64,000 nt of DNA from positions 9,963,501 through 10,027,500 of the forward strand of contig NZ_CP109444.1 in the NCBI RefSeq assembly GCF_036227225.1, given 5' to 3'. A program made the position numbers and the translations under genes. The notes beneath the pieces were generated by a model. The model did not search any database and was not told the DNA's origin. It was given only the letters and a program-made list of their open reading frames with translations. Shown one piece after another: positions 1-8,352 of this stretch. This DNA comes from Streptomyces sp. NBC_01478 (lineage in GTDB: Bacteria; Actinomycetota; Actinomycetes; Streptomycetales; Streptomycetaceae). The first letter of the stretch is position 1, and the number at the start of each line of letters is the position of its first letter.

Positions 1-731
1 GGCTCGGCTACGACGACGAGAAGCTGGTGCGGCTGTCGAAGGAGGCGGTCGCCGACGGGTTCTCCCAGATCAAGCTGAAGGTCGGCGCCGACCGCGCGGA
101 CGACGAGCGCCGGATGCGGCTGGCTCGCGAGGCGGTCGGCCCGGACATCAGGATCGCCGTCGACGCCAACCAGGCGTGGGGCGTCCAGCAGGCCATCGAC
201 TGGATGCGGGCGCTGGTGCCCTACGACCCGTACTGGATCGAGGAACCCACCTCCCCCGACGACATCCTCGGCCACGCCGCCATCCGCAAGGCGCTGGCGC
301 CCGTGAAGGTGGCCACCGGCGAGCACACCCACAACCAGGTGATGTTCAAGCAGCTGCTCCAGGCCGGCTCGCTCGACATCCTCCAGATGGACGCGAGCCG
401 CACCGCGGGCGTCACCGAGAACGTCGCCGTCCTGCTGCTGGCCGCCAAGTTCGGCGTCCCGGTCTGCCCGCACGCCGGCGGGGTCGGCCTGTGCGAGATG
501 GTGCAGCACCTGGCGATGTTCGACTACGTCGCCGTCAGCGGCACCACCGAGAACCGCGTGATCGAGTACGTCGACCATCTGCACGAGCACTTCACCGATC
601 CCGTACGAATCCGGGAAGGCCACTACCTCGCGCCGACCGCCCCCGGTATCAGCGCCGAACTGCACCCGGACTCCGTGGCGGCCCACCGCTATCCCGAGGG
701 CCCGGTGTGGGAAGCGAAGGCCGCGACATGA
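1..731 (+). CDS. L-fuconate dehydratase, 3' part (enolase superfamily)
   Basis: The gene enters from the left edge already in frame; about 243 C-terminal residues are present. Enolase-superfamily marks are clear: a KLKVG lysine motif, then metal-ligand contexts VDAN, WIEEPT and TGEHTHN, and a [15 protein letters not shown] segment with the general-base histidine. That last segment and the ending ([15 protein letters not shown]) are characteristic of fuconate dehydratases rather than generic mandelate racemases. The family removes water from L-fuconate to give 2-keto-3-deoxy-L-fuconate in the cytoplasmic non-phosphorylating L-fucose pathway. The stop overlaps the start of the next SDR (ATGA), so the two are translationally coupled. 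D-galactonate or L-galactonate would be alternative substrates. Confidence 0.88.
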   Translation, partial: LGYDDEKLVRLSKEAVADGFSQIKLKVGADRADDERRMRLAREAVGPDIRIAVDANQAWGVQQAIDWMRALVPYDPYWIEEPTSPDDILGHAAIRKALAPVKVATGEHTHNQVMFKQLLQAGSLDILQMDASRTAGVTENVAVLLLAAKFGVPVCPHAGGVGLCEMVQHLAMFDYVAVSGTTENRVIEYVDHLHEHFTDPVRIREGHYLAPTAPGISAELHPDSVAAHRYPEGPVWEAKAAT

Positions 732-1486
732 GCACGGACGAGTTCGCCGGGCTGACCGCGCTGGTCACCGGTGGCGCCTCCGGCATCGGCCTGGCCACCG
801 CTCAGTTGCTCGCCGCACGTGGGGCGCGCGTGGCCTGCCTCGATCTCAAGCCGGGCGACGTGCCCGAACCCCTCATCGGCATACAGGCCGACGTGTCGGA
901 CGAAACCGGCGTACGAACGGCCGTCGGGGAGGCCGCCCGCAGGCTCGGGGGCATCGACATCCTCGTCAACAACGCGGGGATCGGCGCCCAGGGCACGATC
1001 GAGGACAACACCGACGACGAGTGGCGTCGCGTCTTCGAGGTCAACGTCTTCGGCATGGTGCGGGTGACCCGTGCCGCGCTGCCGCACCTGCGGCGCTCGC
1101 ACAGCGCGGCCGTCGTCAACACCTGCTCCATCGCGGCCACGGCGGGGCTGCCCGACCGGGCCCTGTACTCGGCCACGAAGGGCGCCGTCCTCTCTCTCAC
1201 CCGGGCGACCGCCGCCGACCTCGTGCACTCCGGAATCCGCGTCAACTGCGTCAATCCCGGTACCGCCGACACCCCCTGGGTCGGGCGCCTGCTGGACAGC
1301 GCCGCCGACCCCGAGGCCGAACGCGCCGCCCTGAACGCCCGTCAGCCCATGGGCCGCCTGGTCAGCGCGGAAGAGGTCGCCGCGGCCATCGCCTACCTGG
1401 CGAGCCCGCTCTCCGGCTCCACCACCGGCACCGATCTCGCCGTCGACGGCGGCATGCACGGACTGCGGATCCGCCCGCAGGCCTGA
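728..1486 (+). CDS. SDR-family dehydrogenase of sugar-acid catabolism
   Basis: A 252-residue classical short-chain dehydrogenase. The cofactor motif TGGASGIG lies at residues 14-21, NNAG at 81-84, and the catalytic Ser134, Tyr147 (YSATK) and Lys151 are all present. The acidic residue at the end of beta-2 (CLDLK) suggests NAD+ preference. The ATG overlaps the stop of the fuconate dehydratase, so the enzyme probably acts in the same pathway. It would be either L-fucose dehydrogenase or 2-keto-3-deoxy-L-fuconate dehydrogenase; the sequence alone does not decide which. A long upstream open frame in the same phase is only read-through antisense to nothing recognisable; the ATG at 728 is the natural start. 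Confidence 0.88.
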   Translation: MSTDEFAGLTALVTGGASGIGLATAQLLAARGARVACLDLKPGDVPEPLIGIQADVSDETGVRTAVGEAARRLGGIDILVNNAGIGAQGTIEDNTDDEWRRVFEVNVFGMVRVTRAALPHLRRSHSAAVVNTCSIAATAGLPDRALYSATKGAVLSLTRATAADLVHSGIRVNCVNPGTADTPWVGRLLDSAADPEAERAALNARQPMGRLVSAEEVAAAIAYLASPLSGSTTGTDLAVDGGMHGLRIRPQA

Positions 1487-1554
1487 CAACGGTTGTCCGG
1501 CACACCGCACCAGCAACCCGTTCCCACCCCGGTGAGGAGATGGAGAAGCTGTTG

Positions 1555-2440
1555 TCACTCCGGAGGTGAGGACTGTGCGACGGCGGCTACCCGGGCTGTG
1601 CGGGGCTCACCGAAGGACGGGAACTCCTGCATCAACAGGGGGAGCGTTGATGTGGTCGTCGCGAGGTTGACGGCGTAGAAGTACTCGTTCTCCGCGGCCT
1701 CCAGCACCTCGCCCTGCACCTCCTGGAGGAACGAGCGGATCATCCACACGGCAAGCGGGAGGTTCGCGCGCAGGTGCGGGTGCTGGGCGACCACGTAGAT
1801 CGGGATGATGCCTGCGGCGACGGGCGTCATCTTGGTGCTGATGAAGAAGAACAGCACGTCGAGCGTCCTACGGACCGGCCGTACCGACAGGGCGTACGCA
1901 GTTGGCGTGGCCGGCAGAAGTACCAGGACCGTCGAGGCCACCGCGACGACGATCGAGTTGCCCGCGTACGCCCAGAAAGTCTGCCTGGAACGTGTTTCGC
2001 GGACAACAGGCGTAGCGCCGGCATCGCGAATGCGATTTCGAGGAAGGGCTGCAGGCATCGCGAACGGTGTCCAACGCCACGACGTGATCTTGATGATGGA
2101 CAGCGTCGACTGTTCGCCCAGCCGGTTCACGCGCGGCAGTCCGACGGAGTCGGTGAGCCAGCCGAGGAGTTCGAACATGGCGCTGCGCCGGAACAGCGTG
2201 ACCTCCACGGGCATGACAAAGAACGGTGTGATGGTGAGCGTGCGGGCGAGGCCCCGCTCCCGCGCCGGGAACTTCTTCCGCGGAAGCATCGCCAGGACAA
2301 GCTCGGCCGCCATGCCGGTGATCGTCGCGCCGCCTGTGAGGACCACCGTGTTTTTGATGGCCTTCCAGGACGTGTCGTCGTCGAAGGCGGCCCGGAAGTT
2401 GTTGAGGCCTGCGAAGCCCTTCTGACCGGGGCCGAGCGGG
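1555..2440 (-). pseudogene. Decayed MalF/MalG-type sugar ABC permease pair
   Basis: Read on the minus strand, the stretch begins with a MalF-like piece. GLNNFRAAFDDDTSWKAIKN at about 2430-2350 continues into VLTGGATITGMAAELVLAM only after a frame change. From about 1980 it runs directly into a MalG-like piece: FWAYAGNSIVVAVASTVLVL, then MTPVAAGIIPIYVVAQH, LPLAVWMIRSFLQEVQGEVL and NEYFYAVNLATTTSTLPLLM. Pieces that should lie 50-150 residues apart in intact permeases are fused, and the EAA loop is cut. This is therefore a deletion-ridden relic of two adjacent permease genes, not a functional 263-residue protein. The tail down to 1555 has lost similarity. Its position next to the fucose catabolic genes suggests it was once their importer. 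Confidence 0.8.
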
Positions 2441-2467
2441 CTCCGGCGTTGCAGCGCCCAGCTATGG

Positions 2468-2690
2468 CTACTTGAGGTATCCGGCCTTCTTGACCAAGAA
2501 CTCGGTGGAGGACTGGGAGTCTCATCGAGGTCTTCCCCTGAGTGATCTGCTGCGGGCAGCCCTCCCAGCCCTCCCAGCCGTCCTCGGCCGTGTCCTGCTG
2601 GCCGTGCGCACGCAGGGGGTCGACGTAGAACTTCACGGTCTTCTCGGTCTGGGGGCCCAGAAGGGCAGGCCGCGCAGGGCCGAAGGGCGA
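2468..2690 (-). pseudogene. 3' relic of a sugar ABC substrate-binding protein
   Basis: The minus strand carries TVKFYVDPLRAHGQQDTAED, then WEGWEG and QQITQGKTSM. After a frame change near 2520 it ends STEFLVKKAGYLK before a TAG at 2468-2470. Both pieces resemble the C-terminus of family-1 sugar-binding proteins, where an ITQGK helix precedes the last 20-30 residues. The order binding protein, MalF piece, MalG piece on the same strand matches a normal sugar ABC operon. The N-terminal three quarters of the gene are missing. Confidence 0.6.
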
Positions 2691-2846
2691 GGCATCAGGC
2701 ATCCCGAGGGCGGTGCGCCGACAACTGACGAGTGGGCTCGGCCCGAGTGTGCCCGTCGGGGGCCAAGGTGATGCCCCGCTCGACTGATGCCGAAGGGCCG
2801 GCGCCACACCGCGCGCCGGCCTCTGAACGTGTTTCACGTACACCCT

Positions 2847-2879
2847 GGCGGGAGCCCGGCCGTTGGCCGGGCTCCCGCC
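2847..2879. terminator. Hairpin terminator after the secreted glycosidase
   Basis: A perfect 15-bp inverted repeat: GGCGGGAGCCCGGCC at 2847-2861, loop GTT, complementary arm at 2865-2879. It lies about 30 bp beyond the stop of the minus-strand glycosidase at 2911. There is no U-tract, which is usual for Streptomyces terminators. Confidence 0.8.
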
Positions 2880-2910
2880 CAATGCGCTGCCTGTTGAGAC
2901 GTGCCCGTGT

Positions 2911-4692
2911 CTAGGACGACACCAGCACCAGGGACCACAGCTGAGAGGTGGCGCCGGTGTACGCCTGCTGGACGATCTGTGCGCCGTCGGTGGTGGCTGC
3001 TCCGGAAACGGTGAGGGCGAGACCCGAGTTGCGGTTCACCAGCTTGTAGTTGGAGCCTACGGCGACCACCTGCCACTGCTGGTCGTTGCCGCTGTTCTGC
3101 ACCCACTGCACGGCGCTCGCGCCGCTGGCCGTGCTGGCCGCCAGGATGCCGAGGGCTCGGCCGCTGTTCTTGTCGAGCAGCGTGCTGTATCCGCTGCCGA
3201 CATCCGTGACGTGCCACAACTGGTCGGCCGACCCGTTGTCGGTCCACTGCACGACGTTCTGCCCGTCGTGCAGGTCCGCGGCGTACACGCCGAGGGCCTT
3301 ACCGCTGTTGGCGTTGACGAGCTTGTAGTACGCGCCGGTGGAGTTTCCGAAGTCGATGTCCGCGTAGGAGATCGTGGTTGTCCCGCCGACGATCTCGACT
3401 CGGCCCGTGTTGGGGATGTAGGTGAGGCTGCGGCTGTAGGAGGACGCCATCGTCGTGTGCTGCTGCGTCCACGCGCCGGTGCTGCTTCCGCTGGCGTTCG
3501 TCCAGACGTCCCCGCTGCCCGCGGCGTTGAAGAGGATCCGCCCGTTCGACATGCGCATGAGCACCGGGCTGCCTCCACGGGACAAGGCGCTGGAGCCCGA
3601 CGTCACCGAGAGCGAGGTGACGCCGGTGCCCGCGGTACCGCCCACCGAATAGAAGTGCAGCGGATCGCTGGCGATCTTGTAGCGGACGTTGTCACCGCCA
3701 CCCCAGTATTCGTAGGTCATCATCCACTTGCCGTCGCTGGTCTGGACGACATTGGTCATGCCGGGGCGGCCGCCGCCGATCTCGCTGTAACCGGACGAAT
3801 TGGTGACCGTCGTTCCGGAGACATCGACAACCGCGCTGCTCCACGACGAGCTGACGCCGTCCCATGTCCGGTGCGCAAGGATCTGTGTGGCGGGATCCGG
3901 AGTTGTGCTGTTGTTCGGATCGAGTGTCGGAACGCCCGTCGACGAGTCGTAACCGGTGTAGTCGTTCTCGTCGGAGTAGTAGGCGACGAGCTGGTTGTTG
4001 TAGACCATCAGGTACGGCTCCCAGACGGGGTCGTTCTGGTGGTTGGTGTTCTCGGTGGCAGGGTAGTTCGCGCCGTTGGACCAGCTGCCCGTCGTGATGA
4101 CGTTGACGACATTCCACGTCGCGCCCGAGTCGGTGCTTGAGTAGAGCGCGATCGCCGTGTTGCTGCGGTCGCCGTCGTGCGTCGGCGTGTAGCTGGAGTT
4201 GGTTGCCTTCTGGTCGAGGTAGTTGTAGTCGTCGCCCGATACGACGGTGGCCATCAGCAGTGTGCCGGATGCGAGATTTCCGACTGCCTGGGGCAGCACG
4301 TACAGATACGGGTTGGTCCAGTTACTGACGTACGAGGAGTACGCGGGGTTCGACGACGCGTACGCCGGCGCCTTGACGTCTGACAGGTGTTGCCAGGTCG
4401 TGCCGTTGTCGTCGCTCTTGTACAACGGCATTGTCTGGCCGTCGGCCGAACCCGAGGCGGCTACCGTCGACTTCTCGAATGCCGCGACGAGTCGTCCACT
4501 CGGCAGCACGGCCGTTTTCGGGTACAGCGCGCAGTTGTTGGTGGCCTTCGTGCAGGATGAGTTGCTCGGGAGCTGGTAGAGGGTGGCGGGTGTCGGTGTG
4601 GACGCCTGCGCGGGCATCGCGAAGGTCCACAGCGTCGCGGCTATGGCCAGAACGAGGGTCAAAGCTCTACGCGGATGTCTTGTGCCTTTCAT
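2911..4692 (-). CDS. Secreted sialidase-fold (BNR) glycoside hydrolase with ricin-type CBM
   Basis: A 593-residue protein. The start is the ATG at 4692, with GGGAGGAAAG just upstream; the frame extends further upstream without a ribosome site. Residues 1-35 form a signal peptide (KGTRHPRR, hydrophobic core, AMPAQAS). The middle 400 residues contain Asp-box-like DDNGTTW and TDSGATW repeats and an RPGMTNV segment, typical of six-bladed sialidase/exo-arabinanase (GH33/GH93-like) propellers. The last ~130 residues carry three QxW-type repeats (DQLWHV, DQQWQV, SQLWSL) of a ricin-B/CBM13 module. It should bind and trim extracellular polysaccharide. Substrate is uncertain: exo-alpha-1,5-arabinanase or sialidase activity are both possible. 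Confidence 0.8.
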   Translation of the reverse strand: MKGTRHPRRALTLVLAIAATLWTFAMPAQASTPTPATLYQLPSNSSCTKATNNCALYPKTAVLPSGRLVAAFEKSTVAASGSADGQTMPLYKSDDNGTTWQHLSDVKAPAYASSNPAYSSYVSNWTNPYLYVLPQAVGNLASGTLLMATVVSGDDYNYLDQKATNSSYTPTHDGDRSNTAIALYSSTDSGATWNVVNVITTGSWSNGANYPATENTNHQNDPVWEPYLMVYNNQLVAYYSDENDYTGYDSSTGVPTLDPNNSTTPDPATQILAHRTWDGVSSSWSSAVVDVSGTTVTNSSGYSEIGGGRPGMTNVVQTSDGKWMMTYEYWGGGDNVRYKIASDPLHFYSVGGTAGTGVTSLSVTSGSSALSRGGSPVLMRMSNGRILFNAAGSGDVWTNASGSSTGAWTQQHTTMASSYSRSLTYIPNTGRVEIVGGTTTISYADIDFGNSTGAYYKLVNANSGKALGVYAADLHDGQNVVQWTDNGSADQLWHVTDVGSGYSTLLDKNSGRALGILAASTASGASAVQWVQNSGNDQQWQVVAVGSNYKLVNRNSGLALTVSGAATTDGAQIVQQAYTGATSQLWSLVLVSS

Positions 4693-5189
4693 CTTTCCTC
4701 CCGAAAAGATAGACAAGATCGGATCTTGGAGTCCGGAGCGGGCCGGGATCCGTATGCCGGCGGCCGGTGGTTTCTCTCCGACTTGGCGGTACCGAGGCGG
4801 CGGCGGGTTTGTCTTCGCCCGGCCATTTGGAGCGTCTCGCCCACGCCGCGGCAAGGGGATGCCATCGTTCGAGTCCCGGACTGAGCCTGTGAATCGGTGC
4901 AGTTGAGTCGAGCCCTGGGGCTTTCGTGGTTGGCGAGTGGGCGCATTCACGGCTTATGGCATACGAGCGCGTCCACTGCTCTGCTGTGTTCGCTCGTCGC
5001 GCCCGATTCCGTCGAGGACACGCGATGCGTGAAAGCTGAAGGGAGTTGAACTATCTGTCTGCGGCAGATGTTCGCAGAGGAAGGCAGCGTTGCGGTTGCC
5101 TCAAGCGTTGACGGTGGCAGGGGAATCGCTGATGTCCCGTCGCTTTCGGTACTTCGCAGATGGCGCGGACCGGATTGGTGGAGGTCCGT

Positions 5190-5270
5190 TCAAAAGAGGC
5201 CGGCAGCGTGCCGTTCCGGCTGCGGTAGTAACGCAGTTCGGATGCCTTCGTGCCATCGCGAACAAGGCAA
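5190..5270 (-). CDS. Possible 26-residue small ORF or leader peptide
   Basis: On the minus strand GGAGGTGA (5276-5283), a full match to the anti-Shine-Dalgarno, is followed after 5 nt by a TTG at 5270. The frame then runs 26 codons to TGA at 5190-5192. The product is basic and of no known family. The ribosome site is the best in this part of the window and has no other gene behind it; an overlapping frame from the ATG at 5259 is an alternative. It may be a relic leader of a lost gene. Confidence 0.25.
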   Translation of the reverse strand: MPCSRWHEGIRTALLPQPERHAAGLF

Positions 5271-5357
5271 CCTTTTCACCTCCTCTGAACTCCCCAACGG
5301 GGGAACGGGGATGGGTCAATTATTCGGGCGTGGGGCATCCGTGTCACCAGTGCGTTT

Positions 5358-5370
5358 CGAAAGTGTTTCG
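5358..5370. promoter_or_regulatory. CGAAAG-type palindrome, imperfect
   Basis: CGAAAGTGTTTCG differs at one position from the perfect palindrome CGAAAGnCTTTCG found upstream of GH95 (19693-19705) and of the sugar-binding protein (20922-20934). It sits 666 bp upstream of the secreted glycosidase start, with no clear -35/-10 at the spacing seen at the other sites. It may be a remnant or auxiliary operator. Confidence 0.35.
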
Positions 5371-5506
5371 CAGAGGAGCGGTTCGCTGTGTATTGACGTG
5401 TCGGCGCACACCTCGCCGTCCAGGGAGGTTTCGAAGTCTCGGTGATCACGTGAGTGTGGAGATCGCGACGGTAGGTCGATGGGTGGTCGGCCCGGTCCGT
5501 ATGCAA

Positions 5507-5563
5507 CGAAGCTCCGGTTGATGCCGGTGACCGATCAAGTCGCCTGCACCGCCCGGAGCTTCG
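5507..5563. repeat. 11-bp inverted repeat with 35-nt loop
   Basis: CGAAGCTCCGG at 5507-5517 pairs perfectly with CCGGAGCTTCG at 5553-5563. It lies beyond the 3' end of the minus-strand response regulator (stop at 5621) and may help terminate it, but the loop is long. It could also be an end remnant of a mobile element. Confidence 0.4.
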
Positions 5564-5620
5564 ATGTGCCGTCAGTCCGCCGGCGATTGTCTGGTCAAGT
5601 GAGTGTGCTGCCGATCGCCC

Positions 5621-6364
5621 TCACCTTGACTGATCCGAGAAGTCCGTGCCGTTCGGGTGGAGCCGCTGCCTTGTCGGCCTGACCAAGCCGGTCTCGTAGG
5701 CGAACACGACGGCCTGGACGCGGGCGCGGGCGCCGATCTTGGTGAGGATGCTGCTGATGTGGCTCTTGACCGTGGTCGGGGCTATCGAGAGCCGTTCGGC
5801 GATTTCCCTGCTGCTCCAGCCGGAGGCGAGAGCGGCAAGCACCTCGCATTCACGCTCGCTGAGATGAGACAGCCGGTGTCTGCGTTCGGTGAGGTCGGAC
5901 CGGCTCTGCTCACGGACCGCGTCGACGAGTGCGCGGGTGAGGTGGGGAGACAGGACGGCACCTCCGAGCGCGATGGTGCGGATGGCCGCTGTCAGCTCGT
6001 GGGGGAGGGCGTCCTTGAGGAGGAGTCCGTCGGCACCGGCGCGCAGGGCGGCGCACGCGGACTCGTCGGCGTCGAAGGGCGTGAGTATCAGCACCCGCGG
6101 GGGGATCCTGTCCGTCCCGTCAGCGTCAGGTGCCATCGGATCCTCGTCGGGCCGGGTGATGCGATGTATCGCCTGAATGTGCTTCTCGTCCGGTCGGCCC
6201 ATGTCCATGAGGACGACGTCAGGTCGGAGCGTGTCGGCGAGTCGGACTGCCTGGGCGTAGGTGGTCGCCTCGCCCACGATCGTGAGGTCGGGCTGGGCTT
6301 CCAGGAACATCCGCAGGCCGAGGCGTTGCAGAGCCTGGTCGTTGACGATGAGCACGGTGGTCAT
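5621..6364 (-). CDS. Orphan NarL/FixJ-type response regulator with altered acidic pocket
   Basis: 247 residues: receiver domain (about 1-125) and LuxR-type HTH (about 165-230, LSERECEVLAALASGWSSRE ...). The phosphate-accepting Asp54 (VLMDMGRP) and the lysine of LLLKDA remain. The usual acidic pair at residues 8-9 reads Asn-Asp (VNDQ) instead of Asp-Asp, the post-acceptor segment is GRPDEKH instead of RMPGMDG, and LTTFD reads LTPFD. The first residues (MTTVLIVxDQALQR) match the regulator at 7696-8352, so this is a diverged paralogue. No kinase gene adjoins it; the 278 bp upstream (6365-6642) hold nothing recognisable. Phosphorylation may be weak or absent. Confidence 0.85.
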   Translation of the reverse strand: MTTVLIVNDQALQRLGLRMFLEAQPDLTIVGEATTYAQAVRLADTLRPDVVLMDMGRPDEKHIQAIHRITRPDEDPMAPDADGTDRIPPRVLILTPFDADESACAALRAGADGLLLKDALPHELTAAIRTIALGGAVLSPHLTRALVDAVREQSRSDLTERRHRLSHLSERECEVLAALASGWSSREIAERLSIAPTTVKSHISSILTKIGARARVQAVVFAYETGLVRPTRQRLHPNGTDFSDQSR

Positions 6365-6642
6365 GCGGGCGTTCTCCCGGCGGACCTGGCCCTGGAGGCG
6401 TTCGGTCGGCGATGGTCGGGGCGGGGACGGTGTGTGGGGGCGCGGACCCGGCCACGGATCCCGGGACGTTCCGGATCGTGGCCGGGCCCTTCACCCGCAC
6501 CGGGCGCCTGTCCCCACGGACGGCCGATGCGGACCGGGCGCGCGCTCCGCTTGAGTACGCGCGACCGGAGTCGCGGGGCGTAGGAGGCAGAAGGCCGGGG
6601 TGGCCCGCCGGATGGCCTCACTGCCGTCGGACTGTCGTGTCC

Positions 6643-7587
6643 TCAGCTTTTGACGGTGCTCAGGACTGCGGTGGCCATGCCTTGTTCGCCCCGTTCGTTG
6701 GGGTGGACCATGGCGGCGGGACTGCTGGGCTTGAGGGGTTCGATCCATCGAGTGGCCGCCGGGGAGCAGGCGTCGTGGCCGGCGGACGGGGTGAAGGTGT
6801 CGACGTACGTGGCTCCCGCGGCTCGCGCGCGTTCGCCGAGCATGGTGTTGAGCTCCTGTTGCTTCTCGCGCAGGAACGTGACGTCGCCGGGAGCGATGGG
6901 CAGGCCACGTCCGCAGCGTGTGCCCTTGGCGGGCAGGATCGACGGGTAGCCGACGACGTAGACCCGGGCCTCGGGCGCACGGCGTTGGATCTCGTTCAGT
7001 GCGCGGGTGAGGCGGTCACCCGCGGTGCGGATCTTCTGGGCCACCTTGTCGGTGCCGCCGGAGGTGTACTTCTCCTCGCAGGGTGCCTTGTCGGTGATGT
7101 CCGTGACGCGCTCGGCCAGTTTGAAGAGCGTTCCGGTGCCGACGCACTTGGTGATCATCGAACTGAAGCCGATGTCGTTGCCGCCGATGCCGAGCGTGAC
7201 CAGCCGCGTGTCGGTGTTCAGCGCGGAGAGCTGTGCGGGGTTGGTGCCGTTGCCGGTGGACTGGGGGGTGGTGAGGTCGGAGACGGTGGCGCCACTGCAA
7301 CTCACGTCACGGAAGTCGGCAGCCTTCAGGCCGAGTTCCTTGGCGACCAGGGCCGGGTAGTTGCGGCCGGAACGGTCACAGCCGGCCGGAGTGCTGGTCT
7401 GAGGAGGGATCTTGGGGCCCGAGGTGTACGAGTCGCCGAGTGCGACGTACGGCCCCTTGGATATCTCTTTGTTGTTGCTCTGGTCGCTCTTGCCGCTGCT
7501 GTCGGAGTTCTGTCCGATGCTGACGGCGGTGACCAGTACCCCGCAGGCAAGGGCCACGCCCATGCCGGTTCGTGCCAACGGTCCCAT
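6643..7587 (-). CDS. SGNH/GDSL-family secreted lipase or esterase
   Basis: 314 residues from the ATG at 7587, which has AGGAC upstream; the frame continues upstream without a better site. An N-terminal hydrophobic segment (residues 5-25) is a signal peptide or anchor. Block I GDSYTSG carries the nucleophile Ser53, GGND is at 135-138, and the catalytic His295 lies in HPNERG. Six cysteines fit the disulfide-bonded actinomycete lipase/esterase type. It is placed between two response regulator genes on the same strand and is likely exported. Acyl-chain preference cannot be read from sequence. Confidence 0.88.
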   Translation of the reverse strand: MGPLARTGMGVALACGVLVTAVSIGQNSDSSGKSDQSNNKEISKGPYVALGDSYTSGPKIPPQTSTPAGCDRSGRNYPALVAKELGLKAADFRDVSCSGATVSDLTTPQSTGNGTNPAQLSALNTDTRLVTLGIGGNDIGFSSMITKCVGTGTLFKLAERVTDITDKAPCEEKYTSGGTDKVAQKIRTAGDRLTRALNEIQRRAPEARVYVVGYPSILPAKGTRCGRGLPIAPGDVTFLREKQQELNTMLGERARAAGATYVDTFTPSAGHDACSPAATRWIEPLKPSSPAAMVHPNERGEQGMATAVLSTVKS

Positions 7588-7695
7588 TGCTGTGTCCTGT
7601 TCTTCGTTGCGGATGCTGGGTTGCGGGGACGTGGCGGTACACATGGAGCGGTGTCGGTGCGGCCCTTGGGGGTCGGGCGAGCGGGGCGGGGCGGT

Positions 7696-8352
7696 TTACG
7701 ACGGGCGGACGAGTCCGGTGTCGTAGGCGAAGATGACGGCCTGCACGCGGTCGCGGGCGTCGATCTTCGTGAGGATGCGGCCGATGTGGGATTTGATCGT
7801 GGATTCGGCGAGGTGGAGACGCTCGGCGATCTCCTGGTTCGTCCAGCCGGTGGCCATGGCGGTGAGGACTTCGCACTCGCGTTGGGTCAGTTCGGCCAGT
7901 CGGCGCTGCTGCTGCGGACTGTGCCCGGGGAGGCGGTCGCTGAAGGCGTCGATCAGTTTGCGGGTGAGGCCGGGGGAGATGACGGCGTCGCCTGCGGCCA
8001 CGGCCCGGACCCCGGCGACGAGTTCGTCGGGCTGGGCGTCCTTGAGCAGGAAGCCGCTGGCTCCGGCACGCAGGGCGTCGTAGGCGTATTCGTCGAGGTC
8101 GAAGGTCGTCAGCACCAGGATGCGTGAACGGCCGCCGGATTCCACGATGCGGCGGGTGGCCTCGATGCCGTCCATGCCGGGCATCCGGACGTCCATGAGG
8201 ACGACGTCGGGCCGGAGTTCGGCGGTCATACGGACCGCTTCACCGCCGTTGGTGGCCTCACCGACGACGTTCATGTCGGACTGGGCCTCCAGGAGCATGT
8301 TGAAGCCCATGCGTTGCAGGGCCTGGTCGTCGACGATGAGGACGGTGGTCAT
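7696..8352 (-). CDS. NarL/FixJ-type response regulator (paired)
   Basis: 218 residues. The receiver domain has Asp8-Asp9, the phosphate acceptor in VLMDVRMPGMDG (Asp54), LTTFD and the lysine of LLKDAQ. A LuxR-type HTH follows (LTQRECEVLTAMATGWTNQE). The start codon overlaps the stop of the upstream kinase gene (ATGA at 8349-8352), so it is the kinase's cognate regulator. The SGNH hydrolase downstream on the same strand is a plausible target or operon neighbour. Confidence 0.93.
   Translation of the reverse strand: MTTVLIVDDQALQRMGFNMLLEAQSDMNVVGEATNGGEAVRMTAELRPDVVLMDVRMPGMDGIEATRRIVESGGRSRILVLTTFDLDEYAYDALRAGASGFLLKDAQPDELVAGVRAVAAGDAVISPGLTRKLIDAFSDRLPGHSPQQQRRLAELTQRECEVLTAMATGWTNQEIAERLHLAESTIKSHIGRILTKIDARDRVQAVIFAYDTGLVRPS

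Larger units (their letters stand above)
4693..5620. other. 928-bp intergenic region upstream of the glycosidase
   Basis: Both flanking genes are on the minus strand, so this holds the glycosidase promoter region and the 3' flank of the response regulator. No protein of recognisable family is encoded; the open frames here lack ribosome sites and family motifs. Three items stand out and are listed separately: a short ORF behind a near-perfect Shine-Dalgarno, a CGAAAG-type palindrome, and an 11-bp inverted repeat. The length and A/T-richer patches suggest an eroded gene, but nothing can be named. Confidence 0.5.

Noticed and set aside
5068..5521. Overlapping plus-strand frames of 125-143 codons
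   Set aside because: No ribosome sites, no recognisable motifs, and weak codon bias; left as intergenic.
6365..6642. Minus-strand frame ending in an ATGA overlap with the orphan response regulator, suggestive of a lost kinase tail
   Set aside because: The translation is Arg/Pro/Gly-rich and shows no HATPase motif, so a kinase remnant cannot be supported.
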